Assembly: GCA_017617315.1 (NCBI GenBank)
Contig: JAFZWM010000007.1
Location: 149,680 to 213,679, forward strand
DNA length: 64,000 nt
Reading direction: 5' to 3'
Origin: Bacteroidaceae bacterium
GTDB lineage: Bacteria; Bacteroidota; Bacteroidia; Bacteroidales; Bacteroidaceae
The translations under genes were made by a program, and so were the position numbers. The notes under the pieces are model-generated. The model saw only the letters and a program-made list of their open reading frames with translations, made no database searches and was not told the origin of the DNA. Position 1 is the first letter of the stretch. Each line of letters starts with the position of its first letter. Shown here piece after piece: positions 52,440 through 60,408 of this stretch.

Positions 52440-53120
52440 ATGCTCGAGAGTCTTAAGCAATATGATACCGAGCTTCTGCTTTCGCTAAACGGAAGTGACT
52501 CAATCTTCTGGGACCGTGTGATGGCAAACATCTCAACAACCATTGCGTGGATTCCTGCGTTGTTGGTGCTGCTCATTGCCATAATCAGAAACAACAAGAT
52601 GAAGCATATCTCTGTCATCTTCGTGTTTCTGGCTTTGTCGGTGCTTTTGGCAGACCAGTTTGCTTCTACTTTCTGCAAGCAGTATTTCATGCGCTTCCGT
52701 CCTACACACGACCCTATGATAATGTACATGGTCGATACCGTAGATAATTATCGCGGCGGATTGTACGGTTTCATATCGAGCCACGCTGCCAACACATTCG
52801 CGGTTGCCATATACACAACGATGTTGTTCAAGGACTTTAAGGTGGCGTTCAGCATGTTTTTGTGGGCGTTGATTACATCGTTTTCGCGCATTTATCTCGG
52901 CGTTCATTATCCTGGCGATGTTCTTGGTGGAGCGTTGGCTGGCATCATCATTGGATTGATTTGTTACAGCATCGTCCATTACATTATTTTGAAGATGGGC
53001 AGAGTGTCGTATGTTTCGAGTCAGTATAACCGAAACGGCTACCGAAACTCCGACATGCAGATGGTTGTTGCTGCCGTAAACATGACTTACGTTGGAATTA
53101 TTATTGCATCGCTGATTTGA
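52440..53120 (+). CDS. PAP2-family membrane phosphatase
   Basis: 226 residues with six membrane helices and the three PAP2 motifs: KQYFMRFRP, GFISSHAANTF and SRIYLGVHYPGDVLGG with the catalytic His. Family members remove phosphate from undecaprenyl pyrophosphate, phosphatidylglycerol phosphate or lipid A; I cannot tell which. 5 nt after batE, so on the same transcript. Confidence 0.9.
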   Translation: MLESLKQYDTELLLSLNGSDSIFWDRVMANISTTIAWIPALLVLLIAIIRNNKMKHISVIFVFLALSVLLADQFASTFCKQYFMRFRPTHDPMIMYMVDTVDNYRGGLYGFISSHAANTFAVAIYTTMLFKDFKVAFSMFLWALITSFSRIYLGVHYPGDVLGGALAGIIIGLICYSIVHYIILKMGRVSYVSSQYNRNGYRNSDMQMVVAAVNMTYVGIIIASLI

Positions 53121-53121
53121 T

Positions 53122-53379
53122 ATGGAATACAAGCCGAAATACAGTAAGGAAGAAATAAGTAAGCTTGTGGATTGGATGGACAGCCACATGGACAGATTTC
53201 CTCCGGAAATAGAGATTGACAACTGCTCTTCGAGCATGAATCCGCGCTACACATATCTGTCGCTGCGCGAAATTGTCTGTTCAAGACATAACCTAATAAC
53301 GTTTTCTGCGTACGTCAAGATGGTTTACGACATGCGCGATGCCATTGCCAAAATTCTTGGCGAAGAAGTGGAAGATTGA
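53122..53379 (+). CDS. Small unknown protein (85 residues)
   Basis: Soluble, acidic and helical (YSKEEISKLVDWMDSHMDRF at the start). It may be of the DUF6965 type, but I am unsure. 1 nt after the PAP2 gene and before the terminator at 53446, so it is the last gene of the moxR-bat transcript. Confidence 0.65.
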   Translation: MEYKPKYSKEEISKLVDWMDSHMDRFPPEIEIDNCSSSMNPRYTYLSLREIVCSRHNLITFSAYVKMVYDMRDAIAKILGEEVED

Positions 53380-53445
53380 AGTCCTGAATATGAAGGCCGT
53401 TATATTTGCTTTTTTTTGCAGGACCACATAGACTATAAAAATAAG

Positions 53446-53482
53446 AAATCCCCAAGGAAAAAGTATTCCTCGGGGATTTTTT
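53446..53482. terminator. Bidirectional terminator ending the bat operon
   Basis: AAATCCCCAAGGAA (53446-53459) pairs with TTCCTCGGGGATTT (53466-53479), one mismatch, T-run after. Confidence 0.8.
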
Positions 53483-53501
53483 ATGTTCTGTGAAAAGAAT
53501 T

Positions 53502-54146
53502 TTAGTATTCAACGGCATGCTCGCCTAGGAACTTGAACGAGAAGTTGTTTCCCTTCATTGAAGGGTACTGGCTGCGTGCGTCGATGTCCTGACGGTTTTT
53601 CAGATGGTTAATCATCTGGCTGTAGCAGTCGAATCCGCTCTTGCCCTTAAGCTGAACGACAAACTGAGTGTCCTCGTATCTGAAAGGCGAGTAATCGGTC
53701 TTTGGAATGGCGCGCTTGAATATCAGTTTGCACTCGTACCATCCCGGATTCTCCTCCATCAGAATGTCTACGCGGCTCGGAATAAGTTTCGGACCGGTAG
53801 AGATAAGGTCGCTGTAAGGAAAATCTGATGCACTAAGGTTTACCGAAGTGTCGCCGTCGGGGATAGGAGCCATTGCCTTTGGAGCGTTTGATGCGCTTGA
53901 GTTTGAATTGGCATTCTTCTTGAACTCCTCGAGCGTTGAGACTTCTGTCTTTATGACAAGAAAATATACTTGACCTTTTAACTTTATTCTGCAAGGATAG
54001 CTTTTAGGACCTTCTACAAAGTCGATAAGCTGCTTTTTCTGCACATTCTTTAAGCTTACTTCAGGTATGCTTTCAAGAAATTCGAGAGCTGCCTCTACAT
54101 TAGGCACTACGACTTCCTGATCAAAAAAACGAACGTATAGATTCAT
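53502..54146 (-). CDS. Conserved Bacteroidales protein of unknown function
   Basis: 214 residues starting at ATG 54146 (MNLYVRFFDQEVVVPNVEAA); longer versions to 54356 run through the promoter and are wrong. No signal peptide. N-terminal part looks like a small alpha/beta domain with PYP-like basic patch (YPCRIKLKGQVYFLVIKTEVS), then a Ser/Asn/Ala-rich linker (about 93-115) and a C-terminal part WYECKLIFKRAIPKTDYSPFRYEDTQF. I recognise no family. It has a full-consensus promoter and is divergent from the haem operon. Confidence 0.78.
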   Translation of the reverse strand: MNLYVRFFDQEVVVPNVEAALEFLESIPEVSLKNVQKKQLIDFVEGPKSYPCRIKLKGQVYFLVIKTEVSTLEEFKKNANSNSSASNAPKAMAPIPDGDTSVNLSASDFPYSDLISTGPKLIPSRVDILMEENPGWYECKLIFKRAIPKTDYSPFRYEDTQFVVQLKGKSGFDCYSQMINHLKNRQDIDARSQYPSMKGNNFSFKFLGEHAVEY

Positions 54147-54188
54147 TATATTATTTTTGTGTTTATTTAACCAAAACGTAATCTTTGG

Positions 54189-54219
54189 CAAAAATAATAT
54201 ATTTTTTCGTATCTTCAAA
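54189..54219 (-). promoter_or_regulatory. Promoter of the unknown gene at 53502-54146
   Basis: Minus-strand TTTG (54219-54216), 19-nt spacer, TATTTTTG (54196-54189) then CC: full consensus, 43 nt before the ATG. Confidence 0.7.
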
Positions 54220-54289
54220 AAAATGTTTGCATAATTTGCGACCTCCAATCCGTGTGTTTCGGAAACGTGCACGATTTTATGATTGAAAT

Positions 54290-54334
54290 CACTAAAGTTA
54301 GTGAGGGCAGAAACTCGTTTCACTAATTTTAGTG
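54290..54334. promoter_or_regulatory. Two palindromic operators CACTAA-N2-TTAGTG, 31 bp apart
   Basis: Site 1 is CACTAAAGTTAGTG (54290-54303), site 2 CACTAATTTTAGTG (54321-54334). Each is a perfect 6-bp palindrome around 2 bp, and their centres are 31 bp apart, about three helical turns. Site 2 touches the -33 element of the operon promoter. A dimeric regulator binding cooperatively is the simplest reading; which regulator is unknown. A third small palindrome GTTTCGGAAAC lies at 54256-54266. Confidence 0.7.
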
Positions 54335-54366
54335 ATTGTTTTATGTTCTTCAACATCCTACTTTTG
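54335..54366 (+). promoter_or_regulatory. Promoter of the haem/imelysin operon
   Basis: ATTG (54335-54338), 20-nt spacer, TACTTTTG (54359-54366) then CAC, 24 nt before the first start codon. The -33 element begins one base after operator site 2. Confidence 0.65.
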
Positions 54367-54389
54367 CACTCGAAAAATCAAGTTGAATT

Positions 54390-55688
54390 ATGGAGAGTTT
54401 AAAGAAATTCTTGGGAGCATTCGGCATGGCTGCGGCTATGGCAACGATGCCGGCCTATGCTCAGGAAAACGGAGAAAGTGAAGACGGATATTCGAAATAT
54501 CGCATTGGCGGATATGGCGAGATGCGTGCGGCGTGGAAGGATTACGGAAATAATCGCTTCTATGGCAGCAGCGAAGGTTCTGCAAAGAAGAACAGAGGTT
54601 CGATAAGCATTCCGCGATTTGTCATTGCCGGCGACTACAAGTTTAATTCGAAGTGGATTCTTGGTGCTGAGATTGAGTTTGAATCGGGCGGCACGGGAAT
54701 TGCCTACGAGATAGAGAATACGGAGAACGGCGAGTACGAAACGGAGGTTGAAAAAGGCGGCGAGGTGGCAATAGAGCAGTTTCACATAACCCGCAAGATT
54801 CACCCGATGTTCAATGTTCGTGTGGGACACATGGTTCTGCCTGTGGGACGCAACAATAAGAGCCATGAGCCGATTTTCTTCTTCGGAACAACCCGTCCCG
54901 AGGGTGAGACGACAATAATTCCAAACACATGGCACGAAACAGGAATCGAGTTCTTCGGCGAGATTGGACGCGGCTACGGCTCGTTCGACTATCAGCTTCA
55001 GATTGTTGAGGGACTGAATGCCAACGGATTCGACCGAAACAAATGGGCTGGCGGTGCAAGTCAGGGCATCTTTGAGGAAGACAATTTTACGAATCCGGCA
55101 TGCGTTGCCCGATTGGATTACGTCGGAATTCCGGGGCTGACTGTTGGCGGCTCGTTCTACTATTGCAAGGATGCCGCAGGAAACTCGGACAAGCAGCAGA
55201 CTTACAATTTCGTTGTTCCGGTCAGGATTTTCAGCGCCGACGCTCAGCTTGTAAACAGATATGTTACGGCACGATGCAATTTCTTGTGGGGAAACATCTC
55301 GAACAGCGTAAAACTGAGTTCGAAGAACGGAAAACTGTCGAGTGCATCACCTTACAGCCGAACAGCTCCGATAGCGCACAAGGCCGTAAGCTATGCTGGT
55401 GAGGTTGGTGTGAATGTCAAAGGCATAGTTGGAAACGATAAATGTCCGGTGATATTTCCTTTTGTGAGATATGAATATTACAACTCGCAGGAGGATGTGG
55501 TTGCGCCGCTCGTTGCCGATGCCCGTCTGAAGACATCGATGTGGACTGCCGGCGTAAACTGGAAGCCAATTCCGCAGATTGTGCTAAAGGCTGATTATAC
55601 GGCTCGTAAGATTGGCGGCGGAGCTTACAATTCAGAAAACGAGTTTGCCGTGGCCGTGGCGTGGACGGGCTGGCTGGCATCTAAATAA
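54390..55688 (+). CDS. Outer-membrane porin
   Basis: 432 residues; signal peptide (MPAYAQ, about 25), then a beta-barrel of the porin O/P type: YRIGGYGEMRAAW, ISIPRFVIAGDYKFNSKW, FNVRVGHMVLPVGRNNKSHEP, ending WTGWLASK. First gene of the imelysin/haem operon; probably provides passage for the small substrate or ion handled by the downstream lipoproteins. Specificity is not visible. Confidence 0.88.
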   Translation: MESLKKFLGAFGMAAAMATMPAYAQENGESEDGYSKYRIGGYGEMRAAWKDYGNNRFYGSSEGSAKKNRGSISIPRFVIAGDYKFNSKWILGAEIEFESGGTGIAYEIENTENGEYETEVEKGGEVAIEQFHITRKIHPMFNVRVGHMVLPVGRNNKSHEPIFFFGTTRPEGETTIIPNTWHETGIEFFGEIGRGYGSFDYQLQIVEGLNANGFDRNKWAGGASQGIFEEDNFTNPACVARLDYVGIPGLTVGGSFYYCKDAAGNSDKQQTYNFVVPVRIFSADAQLVNRYVTARCNFLWGNISNSVKLSSKNGKLSSASPYSRTAPIAHKAVSYAGEVGVNVKGIVGNDKCPVIFPFVRYEYYNSQEDVVAPLVADARLKTSMWTAGVNWKPIPQIVLKADYTARKIGGGAYNSENEFAVAVAWTGWLASK

Positions 55689-55723
55689 ACGGAAAATCAA
55701 CACAATTTAAATATTAAAAATCA

Positions 55724-56881
55724 ATGAAAAACAAATTTCTTCTGATGGGGCTTGTTGCCCTTGGATTGGGCATGACTTCATGCTCTGGTGATGATAAGGA
55801 TGAGAACACACTTCCTGAAGGCACTGCCGATGTAGAGATTTCAATCGACGAAACTGCATACGCAGGCAACGAGGACAACTGGCACAAATATACCGTTGCC
55901 GTTGCAAATCTTCTGGTAAAGGATGCAACCGAACTTCAGGACGCCTGGGTTAACGGTTATGCCGATGATTTTAAGAATGCCAAGGGCTCGTACAAGTCGT
56001 ACAACGACTGTCTTGCCGAGATTATCAACGGCTGTGCAGATATCTCGAACGAGGTTGGAACTGCAAAAATCGGCGAGCCACGCGACCTCTGGGAGAAAGG
56101 CAAGTACACCGAGGCTGTTTATGCCGTTGAGTCATGGTACAGTTTCCACTCAATCGACGACTATACAAACAACTTGTATTCAATCCGCAACGCGTTCAAC
56201 GGTTCGCGCACAAGTGCAGAGGCTGCAAATTCTATCGCTTCATACCTGAAGAAGAATGACGAGGCTCTCTACACAACAATCAAGAACGACATCAGCAACG
56301 CCATTACAAAGGTTAGCTCGATGGTTGCTCCATTCCGCAGCCACATCGGCAACAAGAGCGTTGTAGAGGCAATGGACGCTTGCGCAACTCTTAATGCGGA
56401 CCTCACAAACAAGCTTCTGCCTTACTTCTCAAACCTCGAAGGTGCTGATGCCGATTTGAAGCTTATCGTAGAAAACTATGTTGACAATGTTGTTCTTACA
56501 ACATATTCTGATTTGGTAAAGAAGACAACAGCGCTTCGCGATGCAGTCGTAACTCTTAATTCGAGCAGAACCGACGACAACTTCAAGAAGGCCGCATCTG
56601 CTTGGCAGGCTGCCCGCGAGCCTTGGGAAACATCAGAGGCATTCCTCTTCGGTCCGGTTGCCGAACTTGGTCTCGATCCAAACATGGATTCATGGCCACT
56701 CGACCAGGATGCCATCGGAAACATTCTGAAGAACGGCGACTTCTCGGCACTCGAATGGGAAGGTGAGTTTACTGAAGAAGGCGAGGCTGGCGAGACTATC
56801 GGCGCAGCACAGAATGTGAGAGGTTTCCATACACTTGAGTTCCTGTTGTTTAAGAATGGAGTAGCTCGTTCCACAAAATAA
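55724..56881 (+). CDS. Imelysin-like lipoprotein, circularly permuted type
   Basis: 385 residues; lipobox with Cys20 (GLGMTSC). All-helical imelysin (M75-like) protein: the GxHxxE motif is GFHTLE at 367-372 and the aromatic/Arg block REPWETSEAFLFGP at about 295-308. Both lie at the C-terminal end, after a long helical region, the reverse of canonical imelysins; this is the permuted order known from the Bacteroides ovatus structure (Xu et al.). The family binds metal and is associated with iron uptake, not proteolysis. 35 nt after the porin gene. Confidence 0.92.
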   Translation: MKNKFLLMGLVALGLGMTSCSGDDKDENTLPEGTADVEISIDETAYAGNEDNWHKYTVAVANLLVKDATELQDAWVNGYADDFKNAKGSYKSYNDCLAEIINGCADISNEVGTAKIGEPRDLWEKGKYTEAVYAVESWYSFHSIDDYTNNLYSIRNAFNGSRTSAEAANSIASYLKKNDEALYTTIKNDISNAITKVSSMVAPFRSHIGNKSVVEAMDACATLNADLTNKLLPYFSNLEGADADLKLIVENYVDNVVLTTYSDLVKKTTALRDAVVTLNSSRTDDNFKKAASAWQAAREPWETSEAFLFGPVAELGLDPNMDSWPLDQDAIGNILKNGDFSALEWEGEFTEEGEAGETIGAAQNVRGFHTLEFLLFKNGVARSTK

Positions 56882-56884
56882 AAG

Positions 56885-58399
56885 ATGAAAAACAAGAAGA
56901 TTTTAATTTCTTCCATAATATTGTTAGCCATGCTATCGTCCTGTGAGGACGATAGCATGAATGTTATGGATATGGACATTCCCGACGGCTATGCACTAAG
57001 TGCCGGAACATCAACGGTTTTTGTTAATTCGAGCTATGCCTACGACACCGATGCCGACTGGGTTTCGAACATTCCAGACAATCAGCGGCGGTTTATCAAG
57101 GGCGATGGACTCTACGACGACCTTATGACGCAGAGCCAGGGACTCGGCCCGGTTTATGCCGGATATTCATGCGGCTCGTGCCATCGCAATGCAGGAAGGA
57201 CAAAGCCTGCCCTGTGGACTCAGGTTGGCACGGACGACGACGGAACGCCGGTCTATGGCTCGGGCGAATACGGATTCTCGTCTATGCTTGTGTACGTTAC
57301 CCGCAAGAACGGCGCATTCTTCCAGAATTACGGCCGCGTTATTCACGACCAAAGCATCTACGGAGTCCAAGCCGAAGGAAAACTTCAGTGCCGTTGGCAT
57401 TATCAGGATTTCAAATTTCCCGACGGCGAGCCTTATCAGCTTTGCTATCCGGAGTACACAATAACCGACTGGTATGCCAACTACGGCAACACCAATGACC
57501 CTATAAATCCCGACGAACTGTTCTGCTCGGTAAGAATTCCGCTGCGCCACGTTGGAATGGGGCAGATGATGGCTCTCGACCCTAATGAGATTGAGGCTCT
57601 GGCGCAAAAGAGCAACTATCCTGAATACGGAATCAGTGGCAGATGCAATTACATAACCGAGCGCGGAAAACGTCAGCTCGGACTGAGCGGAAACAAGGCT
57701 CAGCATGCCGATTTGACCGTCGAACTGGGATTTTCGAGCGATATGGGCGCAACAAATTCACGCTATCCGGAGAAGATTTGTGAAGGTCAGCTTCAGATGC
57801 AGGAAGGCTCGATGATGGGCTTGGCATACGACAGGCTCGATGTCTCTACCGAGGATATGGAAAATGTTGATTACTATCTGCACGGACTCGGCGTTCCGGC
57901 TCGCCGCCTTGGAAGCAAGACGAAGATGGTGGATTATGATGGCAAGCAGATTTCAGAACGCGAATACATTGCGATGGGCGAGAAGATGTTCTATCAGGCA
58001 AAGTGCCATCTGTGCCACGTTACAACGCTTCACACAAAGCCTCGCGGCGCAACGCTCCTGAACGGAACGGAACTTCCTTGGCTTGGCGGACAGACGATTC
58101 ATCCTTATTCTGACTATCTGCTGCACGACATGGGCTCGGAAATTATGGGCGTGGGCTTGAACGACAACTATGTGAGCGGTCTGGCGCGCGGTAACGAATG
58201 GCGCACAACTCCGCTGTGGGGAATCGGACTTCAGGAGAAGGTTAATGCCCACACTTACTTCTTGCACGACGGTCGCGCACGCAGCCTTCAGGAGGCAATT
58301 CTGTGGCACGGAGGCGAGGGCGAGGCCTCTAAAAACATCTTCAAGAATATGAGCAAGAGCAATCGCTCGGCACTCATCGCATTCTTGGAATCGCTTTAA
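56885..58399 (+). CDS. Di-haem oxidoreductase-like lipoprotein (DUF1111 type)
   Basis: 504 residues; lipobox Cys20. Two c-type haem sites, CGSCH (Cys96, Cys99, His100) and CHLCH (Cys374, Cys377, His378), in the frame of the di-haem peroxidase-like DUF1111 family, often called thiol oxidoreductase. Other landmarks are FNGDG-like IKGDGLYDDLMTQSQGLG, SVRIPLRHVGMGQ and FLHDGRARSLQEAILWHGGE. Family members occur beside imelysins, so reduction of a metal ion bound by the imelysin is a fair guess. Requires haem attachment by the synthetase at 61541. A perfect hairpin covers the lipobox codons. 3 nt after the imelysin gene. Confidence 0.9.
   Translation: MKNKKILISSIILLAMLSSCEDDSMNVMDMDIPDGYALSAGTSTVFVNSSYAYDTDADWVSNIPDNQRRFIKGDGLYDDLMTQSQGLGPVYAGYSCGSCHRNAGRTKPALWTQVGTDDDGTPVYGSGEYGFSSMLVYVTRKNGAFFQNYGRVIHDQSIYGVQAEGKLQCRWHYQDFKFPDGEPYQLCYPEYTITDWYANYGNTNDPINPDELFCSVRIPLRHVGMGQMMALDPNEIEALAQKSNYPEYGISGRCNYITERGKRQLGLSGNKAQHADLTVELGFSSDMGATNSRYPEKICEGQLQMQEGSMMGLAYDRLDVSTEDMENVDYYLHGLGVPARRLGSKTKMVDYDGKQISEREYIAMGEKMFYQAKCHLCHVTTLHTKPRGATLLNGTELPWLGGQTIHPYSDYLLHDMGSEIMGVGLNDNYVSGLARGNEWRTTPLWGIGLQEKVNAHTYFLHDGRARSLQEAILWHGGEGEASKNIFKNMSKSNRSALIAFLESL
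56929..56959 (+). promoter_or_regulatory. Perfect 14-bp hairpin inside the di-haem gene
   Basis: CATGCTATCGTCCT (56929-56942), loop GTG, AGGACGATAGCATG (56946-56959). The stem spans codons 15-25, with the codon of the lipid-bearing cysteine at the loop. Very unusual for coding sequence; could pause ribosomes, limit RNA degradation or lower expression of downstream genes. Confidence 0.6.
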
Positions 58400-58425
58400 A
58401 ATCAGTAAAATAAATAGAATAGACA

Positions 58426-59637
58426 ATGAAGAAAATATTTACCATTGCGCTGATGGCTTCGATGACGCTTACTGCCGCAGCGCAACACGAAGAGGATACA
58501 GAAAACGGAATCGTTTCGATTGGCGAGCGCGAAGGCTTTCAGATAGCATCGAAAGACGGAGCATTTACTTTCAAGCCGTACATGCTTGTGCAGACAAGTG
58601 CGGCATTCAACTATTACGACGACGAAGGCCTCGACAAGGCTTACAATCAGGATAATGTGGCAAATTCGGGCTTTGCCGTGCCTTACGCGGTTCTCGGTTT
58701 CACCGGAAAAGTGTACGGAAAGGTTACTTACAATCTTTCGGTAAATGCAGCCGGCAGCGGAAGCGGAATCTTGCAGCAGGCATGGTTCGATGTCAAGGCA
58801 AAGGACGAACTCTGCGTCCGTGTTGGAAAGTTCAAGACTCCATTCTCGCACGCTTATCTCACAACGCTTGGCGAGACGCTGATGCCGAGTCTTCCTACAT
58901 CGCTCACGGCTTCGGTCATCTTGCCGCACTCGCTCAATGCCGTTACTCCAAACATCGGGACGGGCTTTGACCTTGGTGCAGAAATCCACGGACTTGTGGG
59001 CGGAAAATTCGGCTACGAAGTCGGAGTATTCAACGGAACGGGTGCTTCGGTAAACACGGCAACAAAGACTTTCAGCGACGATTGGCACATTCCGTCTCTG
59101 CTCTATGCCGGCCGAATCAGCCTGATGCCAAAGGGCGTGATGCCTGCAACACAGGGCAATCCAAACCGATTGAACGAGGACAAATACATGATTGCAGCAT
59201 CGACATCGCTCAACGTCGAGAGCGAAAGCGAGAGTACAAACGATTTCCGTGCCGGACTTGAGTTTGCGATGCTGAAAAAGCGTCTTTATCTGGGCGGAGA
59301 ATTCTATTATATGCACGTCGGATTTACCGAAAGACAGAAGATTGACGAAGGTTTCGACTACATTGGCGGATATGTTCAGGGCGGATATTTTGTCAGCCCG
59401 TGCACTCAGCTCGCTCTGCGCTACGATTTTATGAACCGCAACGGACTTGATGCCAACGGCTCGATAAACATGCCGGCGGTGGGCGTTAATTACTTTTTCC
59501 GCGGCACAGGTCTGAAACTTCAGGCAATGTATCAGTACACCGGCCGCACGGGTCACGACACTCAGCTAGACCGCGACAACGACGACCTCGGTCTTGCCGT
59601 TCATTCGGCAAAAGTTATGCTTCAGTACACATTCTAA
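58426..59637 (+). CDS. Second porin (phosphate-selective porin O/P family)
   Basis: 403 residues; signal peptide (TAAAQ, about 20). Barrel of the OprO/OprP-like class: FTFKPYMLVQTSAAFNYY, VGKFKTPFSHAYL, NIGTGFDLGAEIHGLVG, ending in Phe (MLQYTF), the usual last residue of outer-membrane barrels. Substrate unknown. 26 nt after the di-haem gene and 16 nt before the cytochrome. Confidence 0.9.
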   Translation: MKKIFTIALMASMTLTAAAQHEEDTENGIVSIGEREGFQIASKDGAFTFKPYMLVQTSAAFNYYDDEGLDKAYNQDNVANSGFAVPYAVLGFTGKVYGKVTYNLSVNAAGSGSGILQQAWFDVKAKDELCVRVGKFKTPFSHAYLTTLGETLMPSLPTSLTASVILPHSLNAVTPNIGTGFDLGAEIHGLVGGKFGYEVGVFNGTGASVNTATKTFSDDWHIPSLLYAGRISLMPKGVMPATQGNPNRLNEDKYMIAASTSLNVESESESTNDFRAGLEFAMLKKRLYLGGEFYYMHVGFTERQKIDEGFDYIGGYVQGGYFVSPCTQLALRYDFMNRNGLDANGSINMPAVGVNYFFRGTGLKLQAMYQYTGRTGHDTQLDRDNDDLGLAVHSAKVMLQYTF

Positions 59638-59653
59638 ACTTAAACATTCGTTA

Positions 59654-60379
59654 ATGAAAAAAATAAGTTTTATTTTTGTGTCGGTTTTGCTGGCGGCTGC
59701 CTTTGCTTCGTGCGACGACGGCGACATAAAGTCGAAGACATATTCGTCTTCCGAGGGACGCACGGTAAGAGTTACCGGCAAGTTGATAGGATGCGATTCG
59801 TGGCCCGATAACTACAAGATTGTGCTCGCCGGATTTTCTGGCGGTGCCGAATATTCGAGCGTTCAGCGAATTATAGTGCCCGATGCCGACGGAAACATCG
59901 ACTGCCAACTGACGAACATTGAATCTGATATTGAGACGATTGAAATCTGTGCCGTAGACCGAATCCGTCTGAAAGCGGCATCATTCTTCAAGATTCAGAA
60001 TTCGGGAAACGAGGAGAAGACCACTGCTGATGTCGGAACAATCGATGTCGGAATGTTCAACGCCATTCAGAACGAAGTGTTCTCGAAAACGTGTGCAAAC
60101 TGCCACGGAGCAAGCACAACGGCGGCTCGCGGACTTTATCTTACCGAAGGAAAAAGCTACCAGTATCTGGTGGGCGACGACGGAAAGGGCGTTCAGTCGA
60201 GCCGAATGCCTTCGATGAAGAGAGTTGAGCCCGGAAATGCCGAAGCATCGGTATTCTATCGCGTTGTGGCAGACAACGATTTCACTTCTGAATGGCACTA
60301 CAACCACTCGGGCGAGGTGCTCAGCACAACCACCCGCGCACTCATTGCCGACTGGATAAACGAGGGCGCAAAAAAATAG
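59654..60379 (+). CDS. Mono-haem c-type cytochrome lipoprotein
   Basis: 241 residues starting at ATG 59654 (MKKISFIFVSVLL); lipobox Cys20 (FASC). One haem motif CANCH (Cys147, Cys150, His151), followed by GASTTAARGLYLTEGKSYQYL and a likely distal Met in SRMPSMKRV. The first half is beta-rich and unlike common cytochromes. It probably hands electrons to or takes them from the di-haem protein. All three lipoproteins of the operon have the lipid cysteine at position 20. Confidence 0.88.
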   Translation: MKKISFIFVSVLLAAAFASCDDGDIKSKTYSSSEGRTVRVTGKLIGCDSWPDNYKIVLAGFSGGAEYSSVQRIIVPDADGNIDCQLTNIESDIETIEICAVDRIRLKAASFFKIQNSGNEEKTTADVGTIDVGMFNAIQNEVFSKTCANCHGASTTAARGLYLTEGKSYQYLVGDDGKGVQSSRMPSMKRVEPGNAEASVFYRVVADNDFTSEWHYNHSGEVLSTTTRALIADWINEGAKK

Positions 60380-60408
60380 TTGAAACAAAAGAAAAGGAAT
60401 ATAATTAG

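Noticed and set aside
54147..54356. N-terminal extension of the unknown gene at 53502
   Set aside because: It overlaps a full-consensus promoter and the operator sites; the ATG at 54146 gives a well-formed start.
58402..59556. 384-codon ORF on the minus strand
   Set aside because: Antisense of the second porin, composition typical of a shadow (rich in Cys, Arg and His).
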